Part shown: positions 15,327-23,534 of the stretch, piece after piece
Layout of the letters: each line of letters begins with the position of its first letter
How positions within the stretch are numbered: the stretch's first letter is position 1
DNA from: Pandoraea sp. PE-S2T-3
Lineage (GTDB): Bacteria > Pseudomonadota > Gammaproteobacteria > Burkholderiales > Burkholderiaceae
Direction of reading: 5' to 3'
DNA length: 64,000 nt
Assembly: GCF_002179965.1 (NCBI RefSeq)
Contig: NZ_NGUQ01000007.1
Span: 310,001-374,000, forward strand
Position numbers and translations under genes: made by a program
The notes under the pieces: generated by a model
Databases searched by the model: none
What the model was told of the DNA's origin: nothing
What the model saw: the letters and a program-made list of their open reading frames with translations, nothing else

Positions 15327-16748
15327 ATGATGAAAAATTTTATCACAGCGCCCCTCTCGCCGCTGGCGGGCGGCACCGCACTTCCCGTGTCAGACGGGCC
15401 TCGCCGCGAAATCGCGACCACCGACGCCGCCTTCAACCCGGGCGAGGCGAGAGGGGCCGCCATCGACGCTTCACAGATCAGGGCCGGCACGGAAGATATC
15501 AAGGCATGGTTGCGGCTGTGCGCCACGCCGCAAGTGCCGCCCGCTGCCGCGCGGCGTCTGCTGGCGGCGTTCGGGCTGCCTGATGCGATCTTTCGTGCGA
15601 CACCCGATGAACTCGCCCGCGTGGTGCCGCACGAGATCGCGGCGCGGCTGCTGGCACACCCCTCTGCGGCGCTGCGCGAGCTGATCGACCGCACCCTCGA
15701 CTGGGCCGCGCAGCCGGGCTGCACCGTGCTGACGCTGGCCGAGGCGGACTATCCGCGCGCGCTGTTCGACCTTGGCGATGCCCCGCCCATGCTCTATTGC
15801 TGTGGTGACGCCACGCTGGCGAACCGCGCCGGGCCAGCGGCCGTGGCCATTGTCGGCAGCCGCCTTGCGTCGCCGCAGGGCCGGGAGAACGCGCGACGCT
15901 TCGCACGCGAGCTGGGGGAAGCGGGTGTCACTGTCATTTCCGGACTCGCGGCAGGTATCGACGCGGCGGCCCACGAAGGCGCACTGGACACCCCCGGCGG
16001 GACCTGCGCGGTCATCGGCACGGGGCCGGACACCGTCTACCCCGCCCGCAACCGGACGCTGGCCGAGCGTATCGGCGGTTCTGCCGCCAACGGGCTCGTC
16101 ATCTCGCCGTTTTCCGTCGGCACCCCGCCCCGGCCCGCGCATTTCCCGCAACGCAACCGGCTGATCGCTGCACTTGCCCGATGCACGCTGGTCGTCGAAG
16201 CCGCAACGAAATCGGGATCGCTCATCACGGCGCGTCTGGCGGGCGAGTTGGGGCGCGACGTCCTCGCCGTGCCCGGTTCGATCCATGCGCAGCAAAGCGC
16301 GGGTTGCCACGCGTTGATTCGCGACGGCGCGACACTCGTCACCTCGCCGGACGACGTGCTTGAGGCCCTTGGCCTGCCCGGGAACACGGCCGCCTCACCG
16401 CGGGTCCATGGTCGAAGGGTTCCGCCGACGATCACAACGGCCACAGCAATCCCAGCGACACCCCGGACGCCCCCACGACCGAACCGGCCGACCGGATCGA
16501 CCGGATCGCCCCGACGGCCCCAACAGGCAGGCCCCGCCACACGGCAACCGACCGGACTGACCCCGCCTGCCGCAGCGATTCTCGAAGCGCTGGGTTATGA
16601 TCCGTCGAGCGCAGACACGCTTCGTGCGCGCACCGGGCTGAACATCGTCACGGTCCTCCAGCAATTGAGCGTGCTCGAACTCGACGGCTGGATTGCACGC
16701 GCACCGGGCGCCTGTTTTGTCCGTCTGACGCCACAGGCACCCGCGTGA
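15327..16748 (+). CDS. dprA: DNA-processing protein DprA
   Basis: About 473 residues. DprA loads RecA on incoming single-stranded DNA during natural transformation. A SAM-like N-terminal domain (AWLRLCATPQVPPAAARRLL) precedes the Rossmann-type DNA-binding core with AIVGSRLASPQG, GLAAGIDAAAHEGAL, GTGPDTVYPARNR and FPQRNRLIA. A Pro/Thr/Arg-rich low-complexity linker of about 45 residues leads to a C-terminal winged helix. The frame is open back to 15195, which would overlap the divergent def start, so I place the start at the first ATG of the pair at 15327. The true start may differ. Confidence 0.92.
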   Translation: MMKNFITAPLSPLAGGTALPVSDGPRREIATTDAAFNPGEARGAAIDASQIRAGTEDIKAWLRLCATPQVPPAAARRLLAAFGLPDAIFRATPDELARVVPHEIAARLLAHPSAALRELIDRTLDWAAQPGCTVLTLAEADYPRALFDLGDAPPMLYCCGDATLANRAGPAAVAIVGSRLASPQGRENARRFARELGEAGVTVISGLAAGIDAAAHEGALDTPGGTCAVIGTGPDTVYPARNRTLAERIGGSAANGLVISPFSVGTPPRPAHFPQRNRLIAALARCTLVVEAATKSGSLITARLAGELGRDVLAVPGSIHAQQSAGCHALIRDGATLVTSPDDVLEALGLPGNTAASPRVHGRRVPPTITTATAIPATPRTPPRPNRPTGSTGSPRRPQQAGPATRQPTGLTPPAAAILEALGYDPSSADTLRARTGLNIVTVLQQLSVLELDGWIARAPGACFVRLTPQAPA

Positions 16749-16825
16749 CGATGTCGAGCCGACCGACTCGATCGGCCAGTGCAACCGCCCCCAAGAACCC
16801 CAGACACCCCCGACACCCCGATACC

Positions 16826-17212
16826 ATGCCTGTTCTCGACCCTGTCGCCGATCGTTCCGCGCTTGCCACGGCACTGGCCGACGGCCAGACGCGTCTGGTG
16901 GCCTGCCTGTGTGCGGCGTGGTGCGGCACCTGTCGCGAGTATCGGGAGGCGTTAGAGCAGCTCGCAGCCAGCCATCCGCAACTGTGTTTCGTCTGGGTGG
17001 ATATCGAGACGCACGCCGACTGGCTGGACGACCACGACATCGAGAATTTCCCGACCCTGCTCGTGCAGGACGCCCACCAGACCGGCGAAGAGGCACGGTT
17101 TTTCGGGCCCCTGCTGCCGGCGATCGGTATTCTCGAGCGCATGCTCGACGCTGGTGTGCTGGGCGACACCCGTGTGGCAGCACCCGCGCTGCGTGCCCAC
17201 CTGCTCGGCTGA
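16826..17212 (+). CDS. Thioredoxin-fold protein
   Basis: About 128 residues (155 if the GTG at 16745, overlapping the dprA stop, is used). The fold carries the active site AAWCGTCREY, a redox CxxC with GT between the cysteines, and the cis-proline motif NFPTLLV. No signal peptide is seen, so it should be cytoplasmic. It is shorter than DsbD-like partners and closest in layout to single-domain thioredoxins of the TlpA/TrxA type. Substrate unknown. It follows dprA closely and precedes topB, probably by gene order rather than function. Confidence 0.82.
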   Translation: MPVLDPVADRSALATALADGQTRLVACLCAAWCGTCREYREALEQLAASHPQLCFVWVDIETHADWLDDHDIENFPTLLVQDAHQTGEEARFFGPLLPAIGILERMLDAGVLGDTRVAAPALRAHLLG

Positions 17213-17386
17213 CGCCCCGGTGCCCCGCTCCGGGTACCTGCGACCTTGCCGCCGGCCTGCGACGCGCTTATGATGTGCCGCTTTCGGGCCGCCTTGTGCC
17301 CGATCCGACGGCAACGCCGGATTCGCTATATGTTATAAAGCCAACGAATGTCGCTTGGCGACACCCCCTCTACATTACCTAACGTC

Positions 17387-20080
17387 ATGTCAAAAGCTCT
17401 GATCATTGCCGAGAAACCGTCCGTCGCGAATGACATCGCGCGGGCGCTGGGCGGCTTTACCAAGCATGACGAGTACTTCGAGAACGACGACTACGTCATC
17501 TCGTCGGCGGTTGGCCACCTCGTCGAAATCGGCGCGCCGGAAGACTATGAAGTCAAACGCGGCAAGTGGAGCTTCGCCAACCTTCCCGTGATTCCCCCCC
17601 ACTTTGACCTCAAGCCGATCGCCAAGAGCGAGTCGCGCCTGAAGGTGCTCACCAAGCTGATCAAGCGCAAGGATATCGACCTGCTGATCAACGCCTGTGA
17701 CGCGGGGCGCGAAGGGGAACTGATTTTTCGTCTGATTGCCCAGCACGCGAAGGCCAAGCAGCCGGTAAAGCGTCTGTGGCTGCAATCGATGACGCCGCAG
17801 TCGATTCGCGACGGCTTCAAGCGTCTGCGTACCGACGAAGACATGCTGCCGCTGGCGGATGCCGCCCGCAGCCGTGCCGAAGCCGACTGGCTCGTGGGTA
17901 TCAATGGCACGCGTGCCATGACCGCCTTCAACAGCAAGGGCGGCGGCTTCTTCCTGACCACCGTGGGCCGCGTGCAGACGCCGACGCTCTCGATCGTGGT
18001 CGAGCGGGAAGAAAAGATTCGCAAGTTCGTCTCGCGCGACTATTGGGAAGTGCGGGCCGAGTTCGTCTGCGCGGCCGGTTTCTACGAAGGCCGCTGGTTC
18101 GATCCGAAGTTCAAGCGCAACGAGTTCGATCCGGAGCAGCGCGACTCGCGTCTGTGGAGTGTCGCGGCGGCCGAATCGGTCGTGGCCGCCACGCGCGGCA
18201 AGCATGGCACGGTGACGGAAGAGTCGAAGCCGACCACGCAACTCTCGCCGCTGCTCTTCGACCTGACGAGCTTGCAGCGCGAGGCCAACGGCCGGTTCGG
18301 CTTCTCGGCCAAGAACACGCTCGGTCTGGCGCAGGCGCTGTATGAAAAGCACAAAGTGCTGACGTACCCGCGTACCGATGCACGCGCCCTCCCTGAAGAC
18401 TATCTGGACACCGTCAAAGAGACGATGGCCGTGCTCAAGGAGAGCAACAACTATCACCAGTTCGCCAATCAGGTGTTGGCCAAGGACTGGGTCAAGCCGA
18501 ACAAGCGGATCTTCGACAACAGCAAGATCAGCGATCACTTTGCCATCATCCCGACGCTGCAAGCGCCGAAGAACCTCTCCGAGCCGGAGCAGAAGCTGTA
18601 CGACCTCGTGGTCAAGCGCTTCCTGGCGGTGTTCTTCCCCGCAGCCGAGTATCAGGTGACGACGCGGATCACGGAAGTGGTCGGTCATCACTTCAAGACC
18701 GAAGGCAAGGTGCTCACGCAAGCCGGCTGGCTCGCCATCTACGGCAAGGAATCGGCCGGTGACGGCAAGGATGGCAAGGAAGACGCCCCGACCCTCGTGC
18801 CGATCGCCAAGGACGAGAAGGTCGGTGTCGACAAGGTCGAATCCGTTGGGTTGCAAACCAAGCCGCCGGCGCGCTACAGCGAAGCCACGTTGCTCTCGGC
18901 GATGGAAGGCGCAGGCAAGCTCGTCGAAGACGGCGAACTGCGCGAGGCCATGGCAGGCAAGGGCCTCGGCACACCAGCGACGCGTGCGGCCATCATCGAA
19001 GGCCTGCTCGGCGAAAAGTATCTGATTCGCGAAGGCCGTGAGTTGCATCCGACGGCCAAGGCGTTCCAGCTGACGACGCTCCTGCGCGGGCTTGGCGTGG
19101 ACGAATTGACGCTGCCCGAACTCACCGGCGAATGGGAAGCCAAGCTCTCGCAGATCGAGCGCGGCGGCCTGAAGCGCGACGAGTTCATGCAGGAAATCGC
19201 GCAGATGACGCAGACCATCGTCAAGCGCGCGAAGGAATACGACTCGGACACGATTCCCGGCGATTACGCGACGCTCAGCACGCCGTGCCCGCATTGCGGC
19301 GGCGTGGTCAAAGAGAACTACCGTCGTTTCGCCTGTTCGAATTGCAGCTTCTCGATCTCGAAGATCCCGGGCGGACGTCAGTTCGAAATTCCGGAAGTCG
19401 AAGAGCTGCTCAAGAACAAGACGATCGGGCCGCTGTCGGGTTTCCGCAGCAAGATGGGCCGTCCGTTCTCGGCCATTCTCAAGCTGTCGCCCGACGACGA
19501 AATGGGCTACAAGCTGGAGTTCGATTTCGGTCAGGACAACGGCGACGAAGACGGCGAGGCCCCGGACTTCACCGGTCAGGAGCCAGTCGGCAAGTGTCCG
19601 AAGTGCGGCGGCCGCGTCTTCGAGCACGGCATGCGTTACGTGTGCGAAAACGCCGTGGCCAACCCGAAGTCGTGCGACTTCACGTCGGGCAAGGTGATCT
19701 TGCAGCAGGAAATTTCGCGCGAGCAGATTCACAAGCTGCTGACCGAAGGCAAGACCGACTTGCTGACGAACTTCAAGTCGTCGCGCACGGGCCGCAACTT
19801 CAAGGCGTATCTGGCCCAGCAGAAGGACGGCAAGATCGGCTTTGAATTCGAGGCCAAGGCGCCGAAGAAGACGGCCGCCAAGGCGGCGGATGCCGAAGGC
19901 GATGAGGGTGGTGACGAGAAGGCGGCCGCACCGGCACGCAAGACCGCCGCTGCCAAGGCGCCGGCGAAAAAAGTCGCCGCCAAGAAGGCCCCGGCAAAGA
20001 AGGCTGCGGCGAAAACGGCCGCCAAGCCGACCAAGGCCGCGGCTGGCGATGCCTTCGATGACGACGATGCACCGTTCTGA
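17387..20080 (+). CDS. topB: DNA topoisomerase III
   Basis: A 897-residue type IA topoisomerase for decatenation and recombination intermediates. TOPRIM motifs ALIIAEKPSVA and DAGREGELIFR are near the N-terminus; the catalytic tyrosine is in LTYPRTDARALPEDY. Two zinc-finger-like modules follow (CPHCGG with CSNCSF, and CPKCGG with a later cysteine pair). The last about 65 residues are an Ala/Lys/Pro repeat tail (AAKAPAKK type) resembling bacterial histone-H1-like proteins, then an acidic end. The start at 17387 gives MSKALIIAEKP, the family N-terminus. The gene is followed by a bidirectional terminator. Confidence 0.95.
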   Translation: MSKALIIAEKPSVANDIARALGGFTKHDEYFENDDYVISSAVGHLVEIGAPEDYEVKRGKWSFANLPVIPPHFDLKPIAKSESRLKVLTKLIKRKDIDLLINACDAGREGELIFRLIAQHAKAKQPVKRLWLQSMTPQSIRDGFKRLRTDEDMLPLADAARSRAEADWLVGINGTRAMTAFNSKGGGFFLTTVGRVQTPTLSIVVEREEKIRKFVSRDYWEVRAEFVCAAGFYEGRWFDPKFKRNEFDPEQRDSRLWSVAAAESVVAATRGKHGTVTEESKPTTQLSPLLFDLTSLQREANGRFGFSAKNTLGLAQALYEKHKVLTYPRTDARALPEDYLDTVKETMAVLKESNNYHQFANQVLAKDWVKPNKRIFDNSKISDHFAIIPTLQAPKNLSEPEQKLYDLVVKRFLAVFFPAAEYQVTTRITEVVGHHFKTEGKVLTQAGWLAIYGKESAGDGKDGKEDAPTLVPIAKDEKVGVDKVESVGLQTKPPARYSEATLLSAMEGAGKLVEDGELREAMAGKGLGTPATRAAIIEGLLGEKYLIREGRELHPTAKAFQLTTLLRGLGVDELTLPELTGEWEAKLSQIERGGLKRDEFMQEIAQMTQTIVKRAKEYDSDTIPGDYATLSTPCPHCGGVVKENYRRFACSNCSFSISKIPGGRQFEIPEVEELLKNKTIGPLSGFRSKMGRPFSAILKLSPDDEMGYKLEFDFGQDNGDEDGEAPDFTGQEPVGKCPKCGGRVFEHGMRYVCENAVANPKSCDFTSGKVILQQEISREQIHKLLTEGKTDLLTNFKSSRTGRNFKAYLAQQKDGKIGFEFEAKAPKKTAAKAADAEGDEGGDEKAAAPARKTAAAKAPAKKVAAKKAPAKKAAAKTAAKPTKAAAGDAFDDDDAPF

Positions 20081-20118
20081 TCGACCGTCTGTCGCATATT
20101 GACCGTCAGGGTCAATGA

Positions 20119-20152
20119 AAAACGGCCACTTCCTCGCGGGAGTGGCCGTTTT
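20119..20152. terminator. Bidirectional terminator between topB and a LysR gene
   Basis: A perfect 12-bp stem AAAACGGCCACT / AGTGGCCGTTTT with a 10-nt loop. The A and T ends of the stem serve both convergent genes. Confidence 0.88.
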
Positions 20153-20192
20153 GCTTTGGGGCGCGCGAGCGCCCGCTCAGACTGTCATGCCG

Positions 20193-21161
20193 TCATACCG
20201 GAATTTCGGCGTTCGGCGTGGTCGGCGACGGCAGCTTGGGCGGCACCCAGCGCTCGGCGGCCGAGATGCCTTCGTTCTGACGGAAGTATTCGACCGTCAG
20301 GTCGATGAAGCCACGCGTCTTGGCCGACAAATACTTGCGGCTCGGGTAGACGAGCGAGACATCGATCGGCGTTTGCGTAAAGTTGCGCAGCAGCGCGACG
20401 AGATCGCCGTCGCGGACATCGTTACCCACCAGATACGACGGCAGGAACGCGATGCCGTGCCCCAGCAGCACCGACTGACGCAGCAGCGCCGTGTTGTTGC
20501 AGATGAACTTGTTCTGCACGCGCACCCGCACTTCGCCTTCCGGGCCCGAGAACACGCGGTCATCACTCCAGAAATCGTTGGGCAGACCCAGCACGCCGTG
20601 TTCGCTCAGTTCCTGCGGCGTCACCGGCTCACCGTGTTCGGCAATGTAGGCCGGCGAAGCGCACAGCATCACGCGCGTCTCGGCGAGCACCCGCGAGATC
20701 AGGCTTTCGCTGTTGATCATGCGGGTCAGCAGAATGCCGCAGTCGTAGCCTTCTTCGACCAGATCGATCGCACGATCGGTGAGCGTGAGGTCGACCACGA
20801 CCTTCGGGTGCATTTCCTGATACTTCTTGATGAGCGGCGCGAGGTTGCGCAAGCCGAACGACACCGGGGCGACGACCTTCAGGGTGCCCTTCGGATCGCG
20901 TGACGCGCTCGAGATCAGTGCGTCGGCCTCGTCGACTTCGTCGATGATCTGCCGGCAGCGCTCCAGATAGACCTGCCCGGCACCGGTGAGCGAGAGACTG
21001 CGCGTGGTGCGGTTGAGCAGGCGAACGCCGAGATGCGACTCCAGTTCTGCGACGTGACGTGTGACCACGGCGGCGGACAGATCCATCTGAGCGGCGGTAC
21101 GGGCAAAACTCCCGTTATCGGCCACCTTGACGAAAACGCGCATCGATTGCAGACGGTCCAT
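20193..21161 (-). CDS. LysR-family transcriptional regulator
   Basis: A 322-residue regulator with an N-terminal winged helix (MDRLQSMRVFVKVADNGSFA, then LNRTTRSLSLTGAG) and a periplasmic-binding-like effector domain (about 90-300). The pattern is that of the AaeR/DmlR-type subgroup, whose members often regulate a divergent transporter or oxidoreductase. No such target is evident: the divergent neighbour is the hemN-like gene 480 bp away. The start at 21161 follows the family N-terminus. Confidence 0.9.
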   Translation of the reverse strand: MDRLQSMRVFVKVADNGSFARTAAQMDLSAAVVTRHVAELESHLGVRLLNRTTRSLSLTGAGQVYLERCRQIIDEVDEADALISSASRDPKGTLKVVAPVSFGLRNLAPLIKKYQEMHPKVVVDLTLTDRAIDLVEEGYDCGILLTRMINSESLISRVLAETRVMLCASPAYIAEHGEPVTPQELSEHGVLGLPNDFWSDDRVFSGPEGEVRVRVQNKFICNNTALLRQSVLLGHGIAFLPSYLVGNDVRDGDLVALLRNFTQTPIDVSLVYPSRKYLSAKTRGFIDLTVEYFRQNEGISAAERWVPPKLPSPTTPNAEIPV

Positions 21162-21640
21162 GTTGTTTCCAATCGTGATGTGCCGCGTCGTTCCGGCGAA
21201 GATGCATTGCGCACCTGCGAGCATGGGGGCGAACCTGCCGCTACCTACGACCGTTTCCGATGGGTAGCAGCGGGTCGTCGGGGCACCGCTTGGCCCGCCG
21301 CCCCGGAACCTTCCGGAGTGGGCCGCGTACGTGCCGCCAGGGCCGTCGACGCGGCGGGGGACTTCGATAAGGCGCTAGCTTACCGTAGGCAGCCGAAATT
21401 TGCCCGACGTGGCAATGATTCCGGTGCAGTTCTGCCATGCGGCGCGTGCATGCGTGCACTTGACAGGCGCCCCCGGTATCGCGCTTTTGCCTCGCATCCG
21501 ACCCCGTTTTGGCCTGTAAAAGCGCCGTATGCGACCAAATGTCGCAATTCCGGGGCTTGAGCGCACGGTTTGACGCAGGTCACGGCTCGGCCGGCATCAC
21601 GTGGCTAGAGTGGGGCATCACTCTCGTTTCAGGCTTCGTC
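21162..21640. other. Divergent gap between the LysR gene and the hemN-like gene
   Basis: A 479-bp stretch with no convincing coding frame. I looked for an FNR-type box (TTGAT-N4-ATCAA) as expected before hemN and saw none. A short GCTACC/GGTAGC inverted pair at about 21239-21267 is the only symmetry noticed. Confidence 0.4.
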
Positions 21641-23218
21641 ATGCAACCCCATCCCCCCCTGTCGACGCCACGCGCCGAGGACGCCCCTGCCCCCGCCACC
21701 GAACGCCAATGTCAGGGGACGTGTCCGTCCTGCGCTTCGCGTGGGTCTGGCGCTTCTCTGGACGCTTCCTCGAACGCTTCCTCGAACGCCGCACCGGGCA
21801 CCGCAAGCGCATCCACCCTCATTGCACCGCCCGCGTCGAAGACACCTCCGCTGCGCGTCGACGCCCGCCTGCTCGGCCGCTACGACGTCAACGGGCCGCG
21901 TTACACCTCGTACCCGACCGCCCTGCAATTCCACGACGACTTCGGCGCCAGCGATTACGCCCGCGCCGCGGCGCAGTCCAAGCGCTCCGGCAAACCGCTT
22001 TCGCTCTACGTGCACGTGCCGTTCTGCGACACCGTGTGCTTTTACTGCGCCTGCACCAAGATCGTCACCGGCAATCGCGCGCACGCCGACGCCTACGTGG
22101 CGCGCCTGCACACCGAGATTGCCCGTCAGGCGTCGCTGCTCGGCGCCGGACGCACGCTCGCCCAGATGCACTGGGGCGGCGGCACCCCCACGTTTCTCTC
22201 GCTGGAACAGATTGCATCGCTGGTCGATGCCATCCGCCGTCAGTTCGTGATGGCCCCGGACGACAGCGCGGAATATTCCATCGAAATCGACCCGCGCAGT
22301 GCCGGCCCCGCATCGATTCGCGCGCTACGCGCCCTTGGCTTCAACCGTCTGTCGATTGGCGTGCAGGACTTCGATCCGCGTGTGCAGCAGGCCATTCATC
22401 GCGTGCAGCCGCGCGCCTTGGTCGAAGCCACGCTCCACGCCGCGCGCGATTGCGGGATTCGTTCGGTCAATTTCGATCTGATTTACGGGCTGCCGCATCA
22501 AACACCGGCGTCGTTCTCGAAGACGCTCGATGCCGTCATCGAAATGGCGCCCGAACGGCTGTCGGTATTCAGCTACGCGCATCTGCCGCAACAGTTCAAG
22601 ATGCAGCGCTGTCTGCCCGACGACCTGCCGGCCGGTCCGGAAAAAGTGGCGTTGTTGCAGACGATCATCGCGCGGCTGACCGCAGCGGGTTACGTCTACA
22701 TCGGCATGGACCACTTCGCCCGCCCCGACGACGAACTCGCCCGCGCACAGGCGGCGGGCACATTGCATCGGAATTTTCAGGGCTATAGCACGCGCGCCGA
22801 TTGCGATCTGATCGGTGTGGGCATGTCGTCCATCGGCCGCGTAGGCGACAGCTACGCGCAGAACGCCAAGACCCTCAAGACGTACTACGAGGCTATCGAT
22901 GCGGGCGGATTGGCGATTACACGAGGCGTGCGGCTCACCGGCGACGACCGGCTGCGGCGCGACGTCATCTCGCGCCTGATGTGCCATATGTCGCTGAACT
23001 TCGAGGCGATCGAGCAGACGCACGACATCGACTTCGTGGCGTATTTCGCAGCGGAACTGGGTGAGTTGGCCGACCTCGCTGACGACGGTCTCGTCGCCAT
23101 CGATGCGCGCGGCTTGCGTGTGCTTCCCGCCGGACGGTTGCTGGTGCGCGTCATCGCACAGGTCTTCGACAGCTATCGGCGCAGCGCGGCGAATGCGCGG
23201 TGCGCCAAGGTGATGTGA
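21641..23218 (+). CDS. hemN: Oxygen-independent coproporphyrinogen III oxidase
   Basis: A 525-residue radical-SAM enzyme of heme synthesis converting coproporphyrinogen III to protoporphyrinogen IX without oxygen. RYTSYPTALQF, the cluster motif CDTVCFYCACT (C-x3-C-x2-C plus the HemN-specific extra C), HWGGGTPTFL, FNRLSIGVQDF and YGLPHQT are all diagnostic. It carries an unusual N-terminal extension of about 75 residues, rich in A, S and P, that contains a second C-x3-C-x2-C (C24, C28, C31) and a small duplicated SSNA segment. The start at 21641 has AGG eight bases upstream; the extension could be shorter if an internal start is used. Confidence 0.93.
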   Translation: MQPHPPLSTPRAEDAPAPATERQCQGTCPSCASRGSGASLDASSNASSNAAPGTASASTLIAPPASKTPPLRVDARLLGRYDVNGPRYTSYPTALQFHDDFGASDYARAAAQSKRSGKPLSLYVHVPFCDTVCFYCACTKIVTGNRAHADAYVARLHTEIARQASLLGAGRTLAQMHWGGGTPTFLSLEQIASLVDAIRRQFVMAPDDSAEYSIEIDPRSAGPASIRALRALGFNRLSIGVQDFDPRVQQAIHRVQPRALVEATLHAARDCGIRSVNFDLIYGLPHQTPASFSKTLDAVIEMAPERLSVFSYAHLPQQFKMQRCLPDDLPAGPEKVALLQTIIARLTAAGYVYIGMDHFARPDDELARAQAAGTLHRNFQGYSTRADCDLIGVGMSSIGRVGDSYAQNAKTLKTYYEAIDAGGLAITRGVRLTGDDRLRRDVISRLMCHMSLNFEAIEQTHDIDFVAYFAAELGELADLADDGLVAIDARGLRVLPAGRLLVRVIAQVFDSYRRSAANARCAKVM

Positions 23219-23234
23219 GGCGCCGCTAGCAGCG

Positions 23235-23432
23235 TTAGCAGCAGCGCCCGCCGCTCTTGCCGCCGTAGCGCGCCTCCTGACGTTCACGGAAGAACGCCTC
23301 GTAGTCCATGACCGGCTTGTCCGGATGGGTGGCCTGCATGTGTGCCACGTAGGTGCCGTAATCGGGCAGACCGACCATCAACCGCAGACTCTGCCCCAGA
23401 TAGCGTCCCATCTTGCCGACATCTTCAAACAT
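23235..23432 (-). CDS. YbdD/YjiX-family small protein
   Basis: A 65-residue protein of the DUF466 family ([41 protein letters not shown], split here by normal spacing). It regularly accompanies CstA-type transporters and is thought to be needed for or associated with pyruvate uptake. It ends in a cysteine pair. AGGAG precedes the ATG at good spacing. It follows cstA by about 100 bp in the same orientation. Confidence 0.93.
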   Translation of the reverse strand: MFEDVGKMGRYLGQSLRLMVGLPDYGTYVAHMQATHPDKPVMDYEAFFRERQEARYGGKSGGRCC

Positions 23433-23448
23433 GGCGACTCCTGCTTAA

Positions 23449-23525
23449 TCACTAATTCCGTCACTAATTCCGTCAGTCGTTTCAGCAGCGATCCCGAGGC
23501 GAACTCGTAGTCCGCCGTCGGGATC
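23449..23525 (-). repeat. Tandem 12-bp duplication and hairpin between cstA and ybdD
   Basis: TCACTAATTCCG occurs twice in tandem at 23449-23472. GATCCCGA (23490-23497) can pair with TCGGGATC (23518-23525), with GGCG/CGCC extending the stem. The hairpin lies 10 bp after the cstA stop with no U-tract, so it may stabilise the cstA mRNA 3' end or attenuate ybdD. Confidence 0.5.
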
Positions 23526-23534
23526 TGCACTGCG

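Noticed and set aside
17390-19732. 780-codon minus-strand frame opposite topB
   Set aside because: No family features; topB on the other strand has every catalytic motif.
21162-21640. FNR box before the hemN-like gene
   Set aside because: No TTGAT-N4-ATCAA-like sequence could be found.
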